In this document: piece after piece, positions 35,182 through 43,675 of the stretch
Layout: each line of letters starts with the position of its first letter
Numbering within the stretch: position 1 is the stretch's first letter
Assembly (NCBI GenBank): GCA_016712275.1
Contig: JADJRI010000004.1
Location: 208,274-272,273, forward strand
DNA: 64,000 nt
From: Planctomycetota bacterium
Lineage (GTDB): Bacteria > Planctomycetota > Phycisphaerae > UBA1845 > UTPLA1
Direction: 5' to 3'
Notes under the pieces: model-generated
What the model saw: the letters and a program-made list of their open reading frames with translations, nothing else
Database searches by the model: none
What the model was told of the DNA's origin: nothing
Program-made: the position numbers and the translations under genes

Positions 35182-35229
35182 ACGGACGGACGAACTGGCG
35201 CACCAGCGCTGACGGACTTTCACGGAGGA
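35182..35229 (+). promoter_or_regulatory. Likely CsrA-binding leader of the second flagellin mRNA
   Basis: Four ACGGA motifs occur in 48 bp before the flagellin start: 35182-35186, 35186-35190, 35212-35216 and 35222-35226. The last continues as ACGGAGGA and overlaps the Shine-Dalgarno sequence 7 bp upstream of the ATG at 35237. ANGGA motifs, one of them on the ribosome binding site, are the known signature of CsrA-repressed messages. Proximity to csrA and fliW supports this. Confidence 0.65.
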
Positions 35230-35236
35230 ATGCGTT

Positions 35237-36677
35237 ATGACGCGCATTAACACGAACACATCCGCTCTGACGGCGGTGCGTAATCTTTCCCGTTCGCAAA
35301 GGGGCCTTCAAGCCTCGCTCGAGCGGCTCTCCACCGGACTGCGGATCAATCGGGGAGCCGACGACCCGGCGGGCCTGATCATCTCGCAGAACCTCCGGTC
35401 CGAGATCGAATCTGTCCGGCAGGCCATTTCCAACTCGCAGCGCGCCAGCAATGTCATCGCGACGACGGAGGGAGCGCTCGACGAAGTGGCGAACCTGCTG
35501 AACGACATCAAGAGCCTCATCATCGAAGCCGCCAATACCGGCGCCGTCTCCGATGACGAAATCCGCGCCAATCAGTTGCAGATCGACGATGCCATCAACT
35601 CGATCACACGCATCTCGAACACAACTACCTTCGGCGGCCGTAAGCTGCTCAACGGCTCGCTCTCCTACATCACCAGCGGAATCACCGCAACCGAAATAAC
35701 CGACATCAACATCAACAAGGCGCAGCTCGGCACCGCCCCGTTCCTGCCGGTCGAAATCAGCGTCATACAGTCGGCACAGCATGCCCAGTTGTTCTTCCCG
35801 GTCGATACGCTCAGCGGAAGCGTCACCATCGAACTCGCCGGAGCCAACGGCGTCGATTCAATCTCCCTCCAGTCTGGCCAGACGGCTTCCGCCATATTGT
35901 TGGCCATCAACAGCAAGACCGATGCCACCGGCGTCAGCGCCTCGTTCATCAACGGCACGGCCGCCTCCGGAGTCGTACTGACTTCCACTGGTTATGGCAG
36001 CGATTCCTTCGTCAGCGTTCAGGAGATCGGCGGCACCGGCGCTATTCAGAATCTCTTCGAGGATGACACCGGCGCCCCAAAATCGCGCGACATCGGCCGC
36101 GACGTCACGGCGACAATCAACGGTGCCGGCATCGTCGGAAAGGGCTTGAATGTCTCGATCAACAACAGCGGCCTCGGCTTGGATTTACGAATCCAGGAGG
36201 CGTTCAACACCAATGGATCCAACTCTTCGTTCTCCATCGCGGGCGGAGGTGCCGTCTTCCAGCTTGGGCCGGGCGTCGATACCAACCAGCAGGTCAACAT
36301 CGGCGTCAACTCCGTCGCGGCCACTCGGCTCGGCAACGCCACGCTGGGGTACCTGCAGGAAATCACCGATGCGGGCCGCTTCTCGTTGACCAAGGGCGAA
36401 GGCTCCCAAGCCGCGCTGATTATCGAAGAGGCGATCAAGCAGGTTTCCGTGCTTCGCGGCCGGCTCGGCGCGTTCGAGAAAAACACGCTGGATACCAACG
36501 TGAGTCAGCTTTCCATTACGATGGAAAACCTGACGGCCGCCGAATCAAGCATTCGCGATCTGGACTTCGCACAGGAGACACCAACTCACGCGAAACCAGA
36601 TTCTCGTCAGCGCGGGCACCAGCATCCTCGCCATCGCGAACCAGACGCCGCAAACAGTGCTCTCGCTGCTTCAGTAA
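35237..36677 (+). CDS. fliC: Flagellin (second copy), frameshift near the 3' end
   Basis: The N-terminus MTRINTNTSALTAVRNLSRSQRGLQASLERLSTGLRINRGADDPAGLIISQNLRSEI and the C-terminal RGRLGAFEKNTLDTNVSQLSITMENLTAAESSIRDLDFAQET are classical flagellin D0/D1. At about 36577-36582 the frame changes. The family tail QLTRNQILVSAGTSILAIANQTPQTVLSLLQ is then read to TAA 36675-36677, about 479 residues. This copy is closer to the typical flagellin consensus than the one at 12596. It carries the CsrA-type leader and follows fliW and csrA. Confidence 0.95.
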
Positions 36678-36734
36678 GGCAAATTCACAACACTGAATCG
36701 GCTATCTAACCAAAGTGTGGCACCGAAAAACAAA

Positions 36735-36768
36735 GGGTGTGGCACCGGCAAATTGCCGGTGCCACACC
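36735..36768. repeat. TGTGGCACCGGC palindrome downstream of the second flagellin gene
   Basis: Arms GGTGTGGCACCGGCAA and TTGCCGGTGCCACACC are exact reverse complements separated by two bases or less. The stem is 16 bp and flanked by AAAG/CTTTG, with TTTGTCC after it, so it could also serve as a terminator of flagellin transcription. The same core occurs at 50106-50148. Confidence 0.8.
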
Positions 36769-36790
36769 TTTGTCCGTTTAACAAACCTAT

Positions 36791-36953
36791 CTAGCCCAAC
36801 TCGTGCCCCGTTTAGAGCGTTTCACGGTTGAATGAGGCCACTCCGCGTTCTCCCTGCCCCGTTGGGGCTGTGCTAAACAGATCAATACAATCGTGAATTG
36901 CTCTAGCCCAACTCGTGCCCCGTTTAGCCCAACTCCGAAGGAGTGGGGCGAAC
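36791..36953. repeat. Direct repeat pair and AACTCC/GGAGT hairpin upstream of the methyltransferase gene
   Basis: A 25-bp sequence starting CTAGCCCAACTCGTGCCCCG occurs identically at 36791-36815 and 36903-36927. The second copy runs on into CCCAACTCCGAAGGAGTGGG, a 9-10 bp stem with a GAA loop. The 87 bp between the copies contain no gene. This belongs to the same hairpin family as 28191-28226 and 41421-41477. Confidence 0.75.
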
Positions 36954-37024
36954 ACGGAAAAGCGCTTAAATCAACTCGAATAGTCCAAATTAGCGTTTCG
37001 TTTTACTTCCTATATCATCCAACC

Positions 37025-38485
37025 ATGCCCCGAATCCAATCCTCACCATCCAACAACCGCCGGCGCCTCGGCCAAGTCTTCACCCCGCGCATTGTCGCCG
37101 ATTGGATGACCCAATGGGTCTGCTCGAATCAACCGCGATCGATTCTCGAACCCTCCCTCGGCGCGGGCGTCTTCGTAGACGCGATCGACGCACAATTTCG
37201 CGACAATGCAATGCTATTCAAACCGGAAGTCGACGCGTACGAAATCGACGACGCGCTTGTCGCGGAGTATATGAGGCGATCGCCATCATCAATCAATGTT
37301 CGCTGCATACACGCCGACTTTCTCACAGCCAAGCTGCCGCATTCCTACGACGCAGTCGTCGCCAACCCGCCCTACATCCGCCGCCATCAGCACGACTATG
37401 GCGAAGATCTCTTTCGCAATTTCGACGAATCCTCCGGCCGCCGCCTCAGCCGCCTGACCAACGTCTACGGCCTATTCCTCCTCAAGATTTGGCAGTCCCT
37501 CGCCGCCGGCGGCCGCGCAGCCGTCATCACGCCCGCCGAGTGGCTTAACGCGGACTTCGGCGTGCCAATCAAGACGATCCTGCTCGAAGCCAACGCGATC
37601 GACGCCATCTTGCACTTCGGCCATAATTCCAAGGTCTTCGCCGATGCCATGACCACGGCAGCAATTACGCTCCTGCGCAGAGGCCGCAAAAGCAATGATT
37701 CGATCCGGTTCGCCTCCGTCGAATCGCCGGACGACCTCAGCGAAAACCTCCTCAACCACGCCATCGACTATGAAATCGACTCGCTCGACCCCGCGCGCAA
37801 ATGGACGTCGCTCTTCGATCAAAACGGAAATGGCACCGCATCGCACGGCCAGTCAAAAGGACCGACACTCGGCGATGTAGCCCGCTGCGTGCGCGGCATC
37901 GCCACCGGTGCAAACGACTATTTCACGCTGCGCGAATCGGACCGCATTCGACATGAAATTGAATTGCCCGACTTGACCCCCTGCGTGACCAAGGCTCAGC
38001 ATGTGGTCGGCGAGGTCTTCCGCTCGTCCGATATTCAGAGGTTGATTGGCGACGATCAACGAATCTACCTGCTCAACCCGCGCGAAGAACGATCGGCGGC
38101 CGTTGAATCATATTTGGCGTTGGGCAGGGAACAGGGCATCCATGAGCGATACCTTCCTTCGCATCGTCCGGTCTGGTATCTGCCCGAGGCGAGGCCGCCG
38201 GCGCCGATCTGGGTGTCGGTTTTTGCCCGCGGTCGATTCAAGTTCGTTCGCAATGACGCCGCCGCGTTAAGCCTCACGGCATTTCACGCCATCTACCCGA
38301 ATCGAATTGATGCCCAAAGTGTGGCATTACTGTTTGAGTACCTGTCGGGTGATTCCGCCCAAAGCGCCCTGATCGAACATCGGCGCATTTACGCCGAGGG
38401 GCTTCTCAAGGTCGAGCCGCGTGACGTGGAATCCATGCCGATACCCGAATCGCTAGTTGCCAAGCTCAAGACTAATCTGCTGTGA
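37025..38485 (+). CDS. N6-adenine DNA methyltransferase, M.TaqI/PaeR7I-like, without an adjacent restriction gene
   Basis: The 486-residue product has GQVFTPRIVADWM (motif X region), the S-adenosylmethionine motif I SILEPSLGAGVF and the catalytic motif IV VVANPPYIRRH, followed by GGRAAVITPAEWLNADFG. The C-terminal half (from about residue 270: VARCVRGIATGANDYFTL) resembles the target-recognition domain of TaqI-type enzymes. It modifies adenine in DNA. The next gene is a convergent hydrolase and no endonuclease is recognisable nearby, so it may be solitary and regulatory, or a remnant of a restriction-modification system. The ATG at 37025 begins right where similarity to the family starts. Confidence 0.88.
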   Translation: MPRIQSSPSNNRRRLGQVFTPRIVADWMTQWVCSNQPRSILEPSLGAGVFVDAIDAQFRDNAMLFKPEVDAYEIDDALVAEYMRRSPSSINVRCIHADFLTAKLPHSYDAVVANPPYIRRHQHDYGEDLFRNFDESSGRRLSRLTNVYGLFLLKIWQSLAAGGRAAVITPAEWLNADFGVPIKTILLEANAIDAILHFGHNSKVFADAMTTAAITLLRRGRKSNDSIRFASVESPDDLSENLLNHAIDYEIDSLDPARKWTSLFDQNGNGTASHGQSKGPTLGDVARCVRGIATGANDYFTLRESDRIRHEIELPDLTPCVTKAQHVVGEVFRSSDIQRLIGDDQRIYLLNPREERSAAVESYLALGREQGIHERYLPSHRPVWYLPEARPPAPIWVSVFARGRFKFVRNDAAALSLTAFHAIYPNRIDAQSVALLFEYLSGDSAQSALIEHRRIYAEGLLKVEPRDVESMPIPESLVAKLKTNLL

Positions 38486-38490
38486 CCGCA

Positions 38491-39331
38491 TCAAGAAACT
38501 CCTTCACCCGCGGCGTAGTTTGGATCGATGAGAATGCTGTGGGTGTGCAGGCCCGAAAGTGGCACAAAAAACTTCGGTTCCGCCGCCAGGTCGTAGAGTT
38601 CCCTCGCGCTGTCGAATGGCGTGATGGTGTCATCCTTCGATTGGAGAAACAGTTTGGGCAGGGTGATGTTCGGCGCGTGTCTTCGCGGGTCCAATTCCGC
38701 GGGAATGCGGCTGAAGGCGATGGGGGAGGGCGTGATCCCCAGCGCCAGAAACGAAAAGGGCGGCAACTGTTCCTGAATAAAGCTGCCCTCGAGCATCAGC
38801 CCGACCACGCGATTCGGATTGGCCGCCGCTTGGGCGATGCTCGGCAGCGTGCCCATGGAAAGCCCGAAGATCACAACTTTTTCGGTGCCAGGGTCGGTTC
38901 GCTCAAGGAGCTTGGCCAGCGGTATTGGCGTCGCCCAGGATATTGCCGATGGTCACGACATTGAAGTTCTCGCCGAAACCCTGGTAGTCATAGGCAAAGA
39001 CGTGATAACCGAGATCGTTCAGCAGTTGATAATGCTCGATGTAACCGCCTCGATTGAAAACCGACCCATGATTGATGAACACTGTGCCTCGTGCGTTTTG
39101 TGCCGGGATGAACCACGCAAACATCGGACCGCTGGGCGAATCGATCAACACCGTCTCGAAGGGCAGGCCCACCTGCAGAGGAACCGGATAAACGATGTGA
39201 ATCGTCGGCATCGGAAAAATACCGGTGTCGGTCACAAAGGCGCCGCAGCCTGTGCCGGTGCACACCAATCCAAAAAGGGCGGTCGCGAAGCGCAATTGGG
39301 TTGGAACTCTGATTGGGCGGTGTTGTGGCAT
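38491..39331 (-). CDS. Alpha/beta hydrolase, probable lipoprotein, interrupted by one frameshift
   Basis: The N-terminal frame starts at 39331, has a signal-like stretch with Cys (ALFGLVCTGTGCG) and FAWFIPAQNARGTVFINHGSVFNRGGYIEHYQLLNDLGYHVFAYDYQGFG. At about 38919-38923 the frame changes, and LAKLLERTDPGTEKVVIFGLSMGTLPSIAQAA (nucleophile Ser in GLSMG), LPKLFLQSKDDTITP (Asp) and SGLHTHSILID (His) complete the catalytic triad. Joined length is about 279 residues. It resembles the YfhR/Bem46-like serine hydrolases. It converges on the methyltransferase gene with 5 bp between the stops. Confidence 0.82.
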
Positions 39332-39557
39332 GATGGTAATTCGGAAGGCCCGGTTAGCGTTGGAATCACGTCCCCCGCGTCAATTGGCGGCGTACGATAC
39401 CTATAACGAAAAAAACGCCTGCACACCTTGATCGACAAAGCGATTGTAGGAGTGGAATTGGACGTATCAAGGCCGAGATTCGCGGCGATCCAATTTGATA
39501 ATTCGCTCGTGAGCCGTTACATTTTAGGCTCCATTCTCGGACAGAGTGAGGAGTTGG

Positions 39558-39815
39558 ATGCGAGAACAAATGGCCACCAGAACACGTGAACAATTGAGGG
39601 ACTACCTCTTTGGAACCTTGATGCCGACCGATCGGGGCGCCTGGCCGGCAGACGAGGCCAGCCTCTTTGATCACGGCATGGATTCGCTGCGTCTGATGCA
39701 AATGCTGGTCTATGTGGAAGAAACCCTCAAAGTCCGGCTGCCGGATGAGGAAGTAACGCCGGAGCGAATCGAGTCCGTCAATTCGCTCGTCGAATGGATC
39801 GATTCGAGGCGATAG
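39558..39815 (+). CDS. Acyl/peptidyl carrier protein
   Basis: The 85-residue product is a small carrier protein with the phosphopantetheine attachment motif DHGMDSLRLMQMLVYVEETLKVRLPDEEV (Ser in DSL) at about residues 33-60, and helix 3/4 TPERIESVNSLVEWI. The ATG at 39558 has GAGGAG 4-5 bp upstream. It precedes a free-standing adenylation enzyme by 43 bp, so it is likely the acceptor of that enzyme, in the manner of DltC with DltA. No condensation, ketosynthase or thioesterase gene is nearby. Confidence 0.88.
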   Translation: MREQMATRTREQLRDYLFGTLMPTDRGAWPADEASLFDHGMDSLRLMQMLVYVEETLKVRLPDEEVTPERIESVNSLVEWIDSRR

Positions 39816-39858
39816 GGCAGGTTCGATCGAATCAGGTCGTGGCTAAGCCGATGGCAGA

Positions 39859-41418
39859 ATGAACGTTGACTCGCTCCATTCCCTGCTCGAAAACGCCGCG
39901 AACAAGCACGGCCACCGAATCGCCGTCGAATTCAGCGAGTCGCAAATCACCTATTCTGAATTGCTGGTCAGATCGTCCCGGTGTGCCACCGTCCTGCAAG
40001 AGGTCGGCGCAGGGCCTGGGAAGCGCGTTGCTTTCTGCTACAGGAAATCCGTTGACGCCATCGTGACAATGTTCGGCATCATTCGAACGGGTGCCGCCTA
40101 TGTGCCCATCGACCCGGCGTGGCCGGCCGAGCGAATGCAGGCCGTCGTTGATGACGCGGGTATTTCGATTTGGACGGGCAGCGCCAACCCGCCCGCCGGT
40201 GTCACCGGCATCACAACCATACTGGTCGATTTCGAAAATCCCGAATTGCAGGCAGGTGGCGATCGAAATCGAATCGGGTCAATGTCTGGTCCAGCCCCCT
40301 CGCCGGAGCGCGGAGTTGCCAACATTCTCTATACCTCCGGTTCGACCGGCCGGCCGAAGGGTGTCGAGATCACGACAAAGAGCTTGATGCACTTTTCCAA
40401 ATGGGCGGCGGGCTTTTTGGAATTGACTGCCGAAGACCGCATCGCAAACCACGCGCCATACAATTTTGATTTGTCCACATTTGATATTTTCGCGGCGGTT
40501 CGCGTTGGCGCGACAATGTGTCCGGTGCCCGAGTCGATCAAGATGTTCCCGTACCAGATGGCGAAGTTCATCGCCGACCGGCGAATCACGACTTGGTATT
40601 CGGTCCCTTCCGCCCTCATCATGATGCAGCTTCGCGGAAAACTGCCGGAGCACGACTATTCAAGGCTTCGGCACGTCATTTTCGCGGGCGAAGTCATGCC
40701 GAAGTCCGCGCTGCAAAGTCTGGCCCGCGAGCTTCCGCAAGCGTCGTTAGCCAATCTTTACGGCCCGACCGAAACGAATGTCTGCACCTGCCACGCATGC
40801 ACTGCCGCCGACCTCGCCGATGACGGCCCTCTGCCCATCGGTCGGCCGATCGATGACACGCTGATCTGGATCGTGGACGCGAACGGCCGACCCGTCGCCC
40901 GGGGCGAAGCGGGCGAGCTATGGGTGGCCGGCCCGACGGTGACAACGGGGTACTTTGGTGACGCAGACTTGACATCATCGCGATGTGTCCCCGCCCCCAA
41001 TGGCGTCGGCCATTGTTATCGCACGGGTGACCGCGTTCGGCTTCGTCCGGACGGTGTGCTCATGTTCGAGGGCCGCATCGACCGCATGATCAAATGTCGC
41101 GGCCACCGCATCGAGCCGGGTGAAATCGAGGCCGCCCTTCATCGCCACCCGGCCGTCAAACAAGCGGCGGTCATCCCGCTGGCCGACCCGGTCTTCGGCA
41201 GCCGCCTGAAAGCCTGCATCGCTGCGCGCGAGGGCATGCCGCTTGGCGAACCGGAGCTGATCGCCTTCTGCAAACCGCTCATCCCCGCCTATATGATGCC
41301 GGATATCTGGCACTTCATGGACGCACTTCCCCAAACCGACCGCGGCAAAATCGACCTTCAATCCCTCGTGCGGGATAACTCGCGACCAAGTGCGTCCCCG
41401 CCTGGCCCAACTCCGTAG
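39859..41418 (+). CDS. Free-standing amino-acid adenylation enzyme (AMP-binding, NRPS A-domain/DltA type)
   Basis: The 519-residue enzyme has the A-domain core motifs in order: GAAYVPIDPAWPAER (A2), ILYTSGSTGRPKG (A3), NFDLSTFDIF (A4, with the Asp that in amino-acid-activating domains holds the alpha-amine), NLYGPTETN (A5), GELWVAGP (A6), YRTGDRVRL (A7), GRIDRMIKCRGHRIEPGEIE (A8) and PQTDRGKID (A10 Lys). It probably activates an amino acid as AMP ester and loads it on the carrier protein encoded just upstream. The specificity code was not decoded. Its last codons (GPTP and stop) lie inside a dispersed hairpin repeat. Confidence 0.88.
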   Translation: MNVDSLHSLLENAANKHGHRIAVEFSESQITYSELLVRSSRCATVLQEVGAGPGKRVAFCYRKSVDAIVTMFGIIRTGAAYVPIDPAWPAERMQAVVDDAGISIWTGSANPPAGVTGITTILVDFENPELQAGGDRNRIGSMSGPAPSPERGVANILYTSGSTGRPKGVEITTKSLMHFSKWAAGFLELTAEDRIANHAPYNFDLSTFDIFAAVRVGATMCPVPESIKMFPYQMAKFIADRRITTWYSVPSALIMMQLRGKLPEHDYSRLRHVIFAGEVMPKSALQSLARELPQASLANLYGPTETNVCTCHACTAADLADDGPLPIGRPIDDTLIWIVDANGRPVARGEAGELWVAGPTVTTGYFGDADLTSSRCVPAPNGVGHCYRTGDRVRLRPDGVLMFEGRIDRMIKCRGHRIEPGEIEAALHRHPAVKQAAVIPLADPVFGSRLKACIAAREGMPLGEPELIAFCKPLIPAYMMPDIWHFMDALPQTDRGKIDLQSLVRDNSRPSASPPGPTP

Positions 41419-41477
41419 ATCCCGTTTAGCCTACCTCCAATCCCGTTTAGCCCCAACTCCGCAGGAGTAGGGCGAAT
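41403..41477. repeat. Tandem copies of the CCCGTTTAGCC/AACTCC hairpin repeat
   Basis: GGCCCAACTCCGTAG (overlapping the stop of the adenylation gene), CCCGTTTAGCCTACCTCC, and CCCGTTTAGCCCCAACTCCG followed by CAGGAGTAGGGCGAA are three adjacent partial or full copies of the same unit. The last forms a hairpin. The family also occurs at 28191-28226 and 36903-36953. Confidence 0.7.
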
Positions 41478-41548
41478 GTAGACAACGACTAACAACAAGA
41501 GAAAGCGTGAATCCGCAATGACGTTCATCCTATTGACGAGAAAATAAC

Positions 41549-42031
41549 ATGCGAGCACTGATGATGAAAACGCTCATCCCAACCCTCACGCTTCTAGCAA
41601 TCGGCGCATGCTATAACGGCGCCGCCGCGCCGCCCACTCCAACAACATCTCAACCAACCACGCAGATAACCACGCGAACCACATCGCGCCCAACGAAACT
41701 CACCGAAAAGCAAAAAATCGAAGCCCTCATTGCCCACATCGAAAACCTCGAGGACGCTGTCTTCATCCGTAACGACGCCGAACACAACTGCCGCGAGGCC
41801 GCGAAACACATGCGCGACAAATGGCAATGGAAACGAAAGGAAATCAAGACCGCCCGGGACTTCATCAACGTCGCCGCAACCAAATCCTCAACCAGCGGCC
41901 GCCCTTATCTCATTCGCTTCAAAAACGGTCGCGAAGAAAAATGCGGGGAATACCTGCTTGCCCGACTAAAGCAGCTCGAACAACCCACCACGCCAACAAG
42001 TCATCCCACAACAAAGTCGTCGGGATCCTGA
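41549..42031 (+). CDS. DUF5329-family lipoprotein
   Basis: The 160-residue product has a signal peptide with lipobox-like AIGAC, a Thr/Pro-rich linker, and a domain EKQKIEALIAHIENLEDAVFIRNDAEHNCREAAKHMRDKWQWKRKEIKTARDFINVAATKSSTSGRPYLIRFKNGREEKCGEYLLARLKQLE. That is the layout of DUF5329 proteins: an N-terminal helix, FIRN...Y/H..EAA.HL, then FI...A.KSS.SG.PY. Function is unknown; the protein is probably periplasmic. The 3' end overlaps the convergent GlmU-like gene by 31 bp. Seen only from motif memory; profile search not possible here. Confidence 0.7.
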   Translation: MRALMMKTLIPTLTLLAIGACYNGAAAPPTPTTSQPTTQITTRTTSRPTKLTEKQKIEALIAHIENLEDAVFIRNDAEHNCREAAKHMRDKWQWKRKEIKTARDFINVAATKSSTSGRPYLIRFKNGREEKCGEYLLARLKQLEQPTTPTSHPTTKSSGS

Positions 42032-43293
42032 ATCTCGAGGTCTAAACGCGACAACTTTCTAATTTGTAGCTTCCCACTTCGTTGCTTCGCGCACAATCGA
42101 CAAGAACAGCCCCGCTCCGCCTCCGAATAATCCCGCTTGCGCCGCGCCACCACCTTCAGCGCCACCGCCAGCGCCCGCGCCGGCTCATTCACAGCTGGCC
42201 CCTCATCCGTTAACCAGCTAAAACTCGGCACAAATTTCGGCGGGTGCCTGCTCGCAAACAAATTGCACGCATAGCCAACAACGCACCCCGTCGGCAGCGT
42301 CGTGTTAATTCCCGTCTTCGAATGATCGCCGATGATCGACCCGACAAACGTCTCCCCGCTGTCCACCTCGCGCCCATTGATCGCCACCTTCACGGCGCCA
42401 TACGTGTTCTTTAAATCGCTCGTCACCGTGTCCGCGCCAAGGTTCACCCATTCGCCAATATAGCTATGGCCGACGAAACCATCGTGCTGCTTGTTCGAAT
42501 ACCCGTGAAAAATCGTCCCCTCGATCTCGCCGCCCACCTTGCAAAACGTGCCCAGGCTCGTCCCGCCGCGAATGTTCGACCCGCTCTGCACAATGCACTG
42601 GTCCCCGATGAAGCAAGGCCCCGTGATCGTCACGTTTGGGTTCAACGTTACGTTGTCGCCAATATGGATGGGACCTTCCTCCGCATCCAGCACTGTGCAG
42701 GGTTTGATCCTCGTTCCCTTCCCAATCCACACGGCCGCGCTGTTGAGAATGTGCACGCCGTCATAAATCTTCCCAAGAATCGCCCCCTGACCATGAAGCG
42801 CAAACTGCCGGACAATCTCGTCGGCATTCGAATGTATGAGATTCCAGGGATACCGAATCAGCCTGCAAGTCTCTGCCGGAATCTCCACTCGCCGAAGTGC
42901 CTTCAACGCGGCACCTAGTTTCGCGGAATCCAACATCGTCTCGATTGTCAGAGCCTTGGCTGCCGGCCCCGAGACACTCGCCGCCACCAGCGCGTCACCA
43001 TCCCAGCACGCCGAGTCCGCCGGCAAATCGATCGCCCCCCGAACCATCGCCCGCCCATTGATCCAAAGCTGCCGATCGGCAGAAGGCGCAACATTCACCG
43101 GCAACTTCCACCGCTCGGCCATCACATCAGCGATTGACGGTCGCACATACATGGCGTCGATCGGCCGGCCGTGGGCATGCTCGACTTTCTCGCGCAGATT
43201 TGAAAATCCGCAGCGCAGGTTGAACGTCGCCCGCGAATAGACGAGCGGGAGCAGATCCAAAAAACCGTGGTCTTCAAAGAGAACGATGGTCAT
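42001..43293 (-). CDS. Putative sugar nucleotidyltransferase, GlmU-like with left-handed beta-helix
   Basis: The 430-residue product begins MTIVLFEDHGFLDLLPLVYSRATFNLRCG, typical of the GLMUC-family 'putative sugar nucleotidyltransferase' seen in Bacteroidetes and Planctomycetes. The C-terminal half is a hexapeptide left-handed beta-helix (IGKGTRIKPCTVLDAEEGPIHIGDNVTLNPNVTITGPCFIGDQCIVQSGSNIRGG ... VGHSYIGEWVNLGADTVTSDLKNTYGAVKV), characteristic of acyltransferases including the GlmU acetyltransferase domain. The Cys-rich end (CSCRLCAKQRSG) is unusual. Substrate unknown; possibly nucleotide-sugar metabolism. Confidence 0.82.
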   Translation of the reverse strand: MTIVLFEDHGFLDLLPLVYSRATFNLRCGFSNLREKVEHAHGRPIDAMYVRPSIADVMAERWKLPVNVAPSADRQLWINGRAMVRGAIDLPADSACWDGDALVAASVSGPAAKALTIETMLDSAKLGAALKALRRVEIPAETCRLIRYPWNLIHSNADEIVRQFALHGQGAILGKIYDGVHILNSAAVWIGKGTRIKPCTVLDAEEGPIHIGDNVTLNPNVTITGPCFIGDQCIVQSGSNIRGGTSLGTFCKVGGEIEGTIFHGYSNKQHDGFVGHSYIGEWVNLGADTVTSDLKNTYGAVKVAINGREVDSGETFVGSIIGDHSKTGINTTLPTGCVVGYACNLFASRHPPKFVPSFSWLTDEGPAVNEPARALAVALKVVARRKRDYSEAERGCSCRLCAKQRSGKLQIRKLSRLDLEIQDPDDFVVG

Positions 43294-43675
43294 AGATTTC
43301 GATGATACAGAGCAGCCGCGCTCATGCGAGACCGATGGTATTTGTACGTCGGCGCAGTTATGATTGACGGCATTGACAGTCGAGAATTCGTGGAATTGGC
43401 AGCAAGAGACAACGACTTGCTGCTGTTACTCTTTTGGCACACGGGAGTTAGGTTCTTTTCTCAGATTCACTCCTTCTTTGTTTCGATTTCACTCAAGCAA
43501 ACAAGGGCATTAAGGGGCAAACAATCGTCCGGTTGGACGACGGTCGCAACCGATCTAATACGCATTCCCCATGTCCAAGGGTGGGAAATCGGCGATCAAG
43601 GATGACGTTCGGCCGGGCCTTCAACTGGGTAAGATGGTCGGTATTGGAAAGCAGAAAAATTGGGAGATGACAGAT
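43294..43675. other. Intergenic region, no gene supported
   Basis: A 94-codon open frame (43324-43605) is the longest here, but its product has no family resemblance and mixes hydrophobic and basic residues in a way typical of chance frames. A TTGACA at 43373 has no good -10 partner. GGGAG before 43676 is the ribosome binding site of the next gene. Confidence 0.4.

Noticed and set aside
36791..36953. CRISPR-like direct repeat pair
   Set aside because: Only two copies, 87 bp between them, no regular spacing and no cas genes; fits a dispersed hairpin family instead.
43324..43605. 94-codon frame upstream of the lipoprotein gene
   Set aside because: No ribosome binding site, no family similarity and mixed composition; probably chance.
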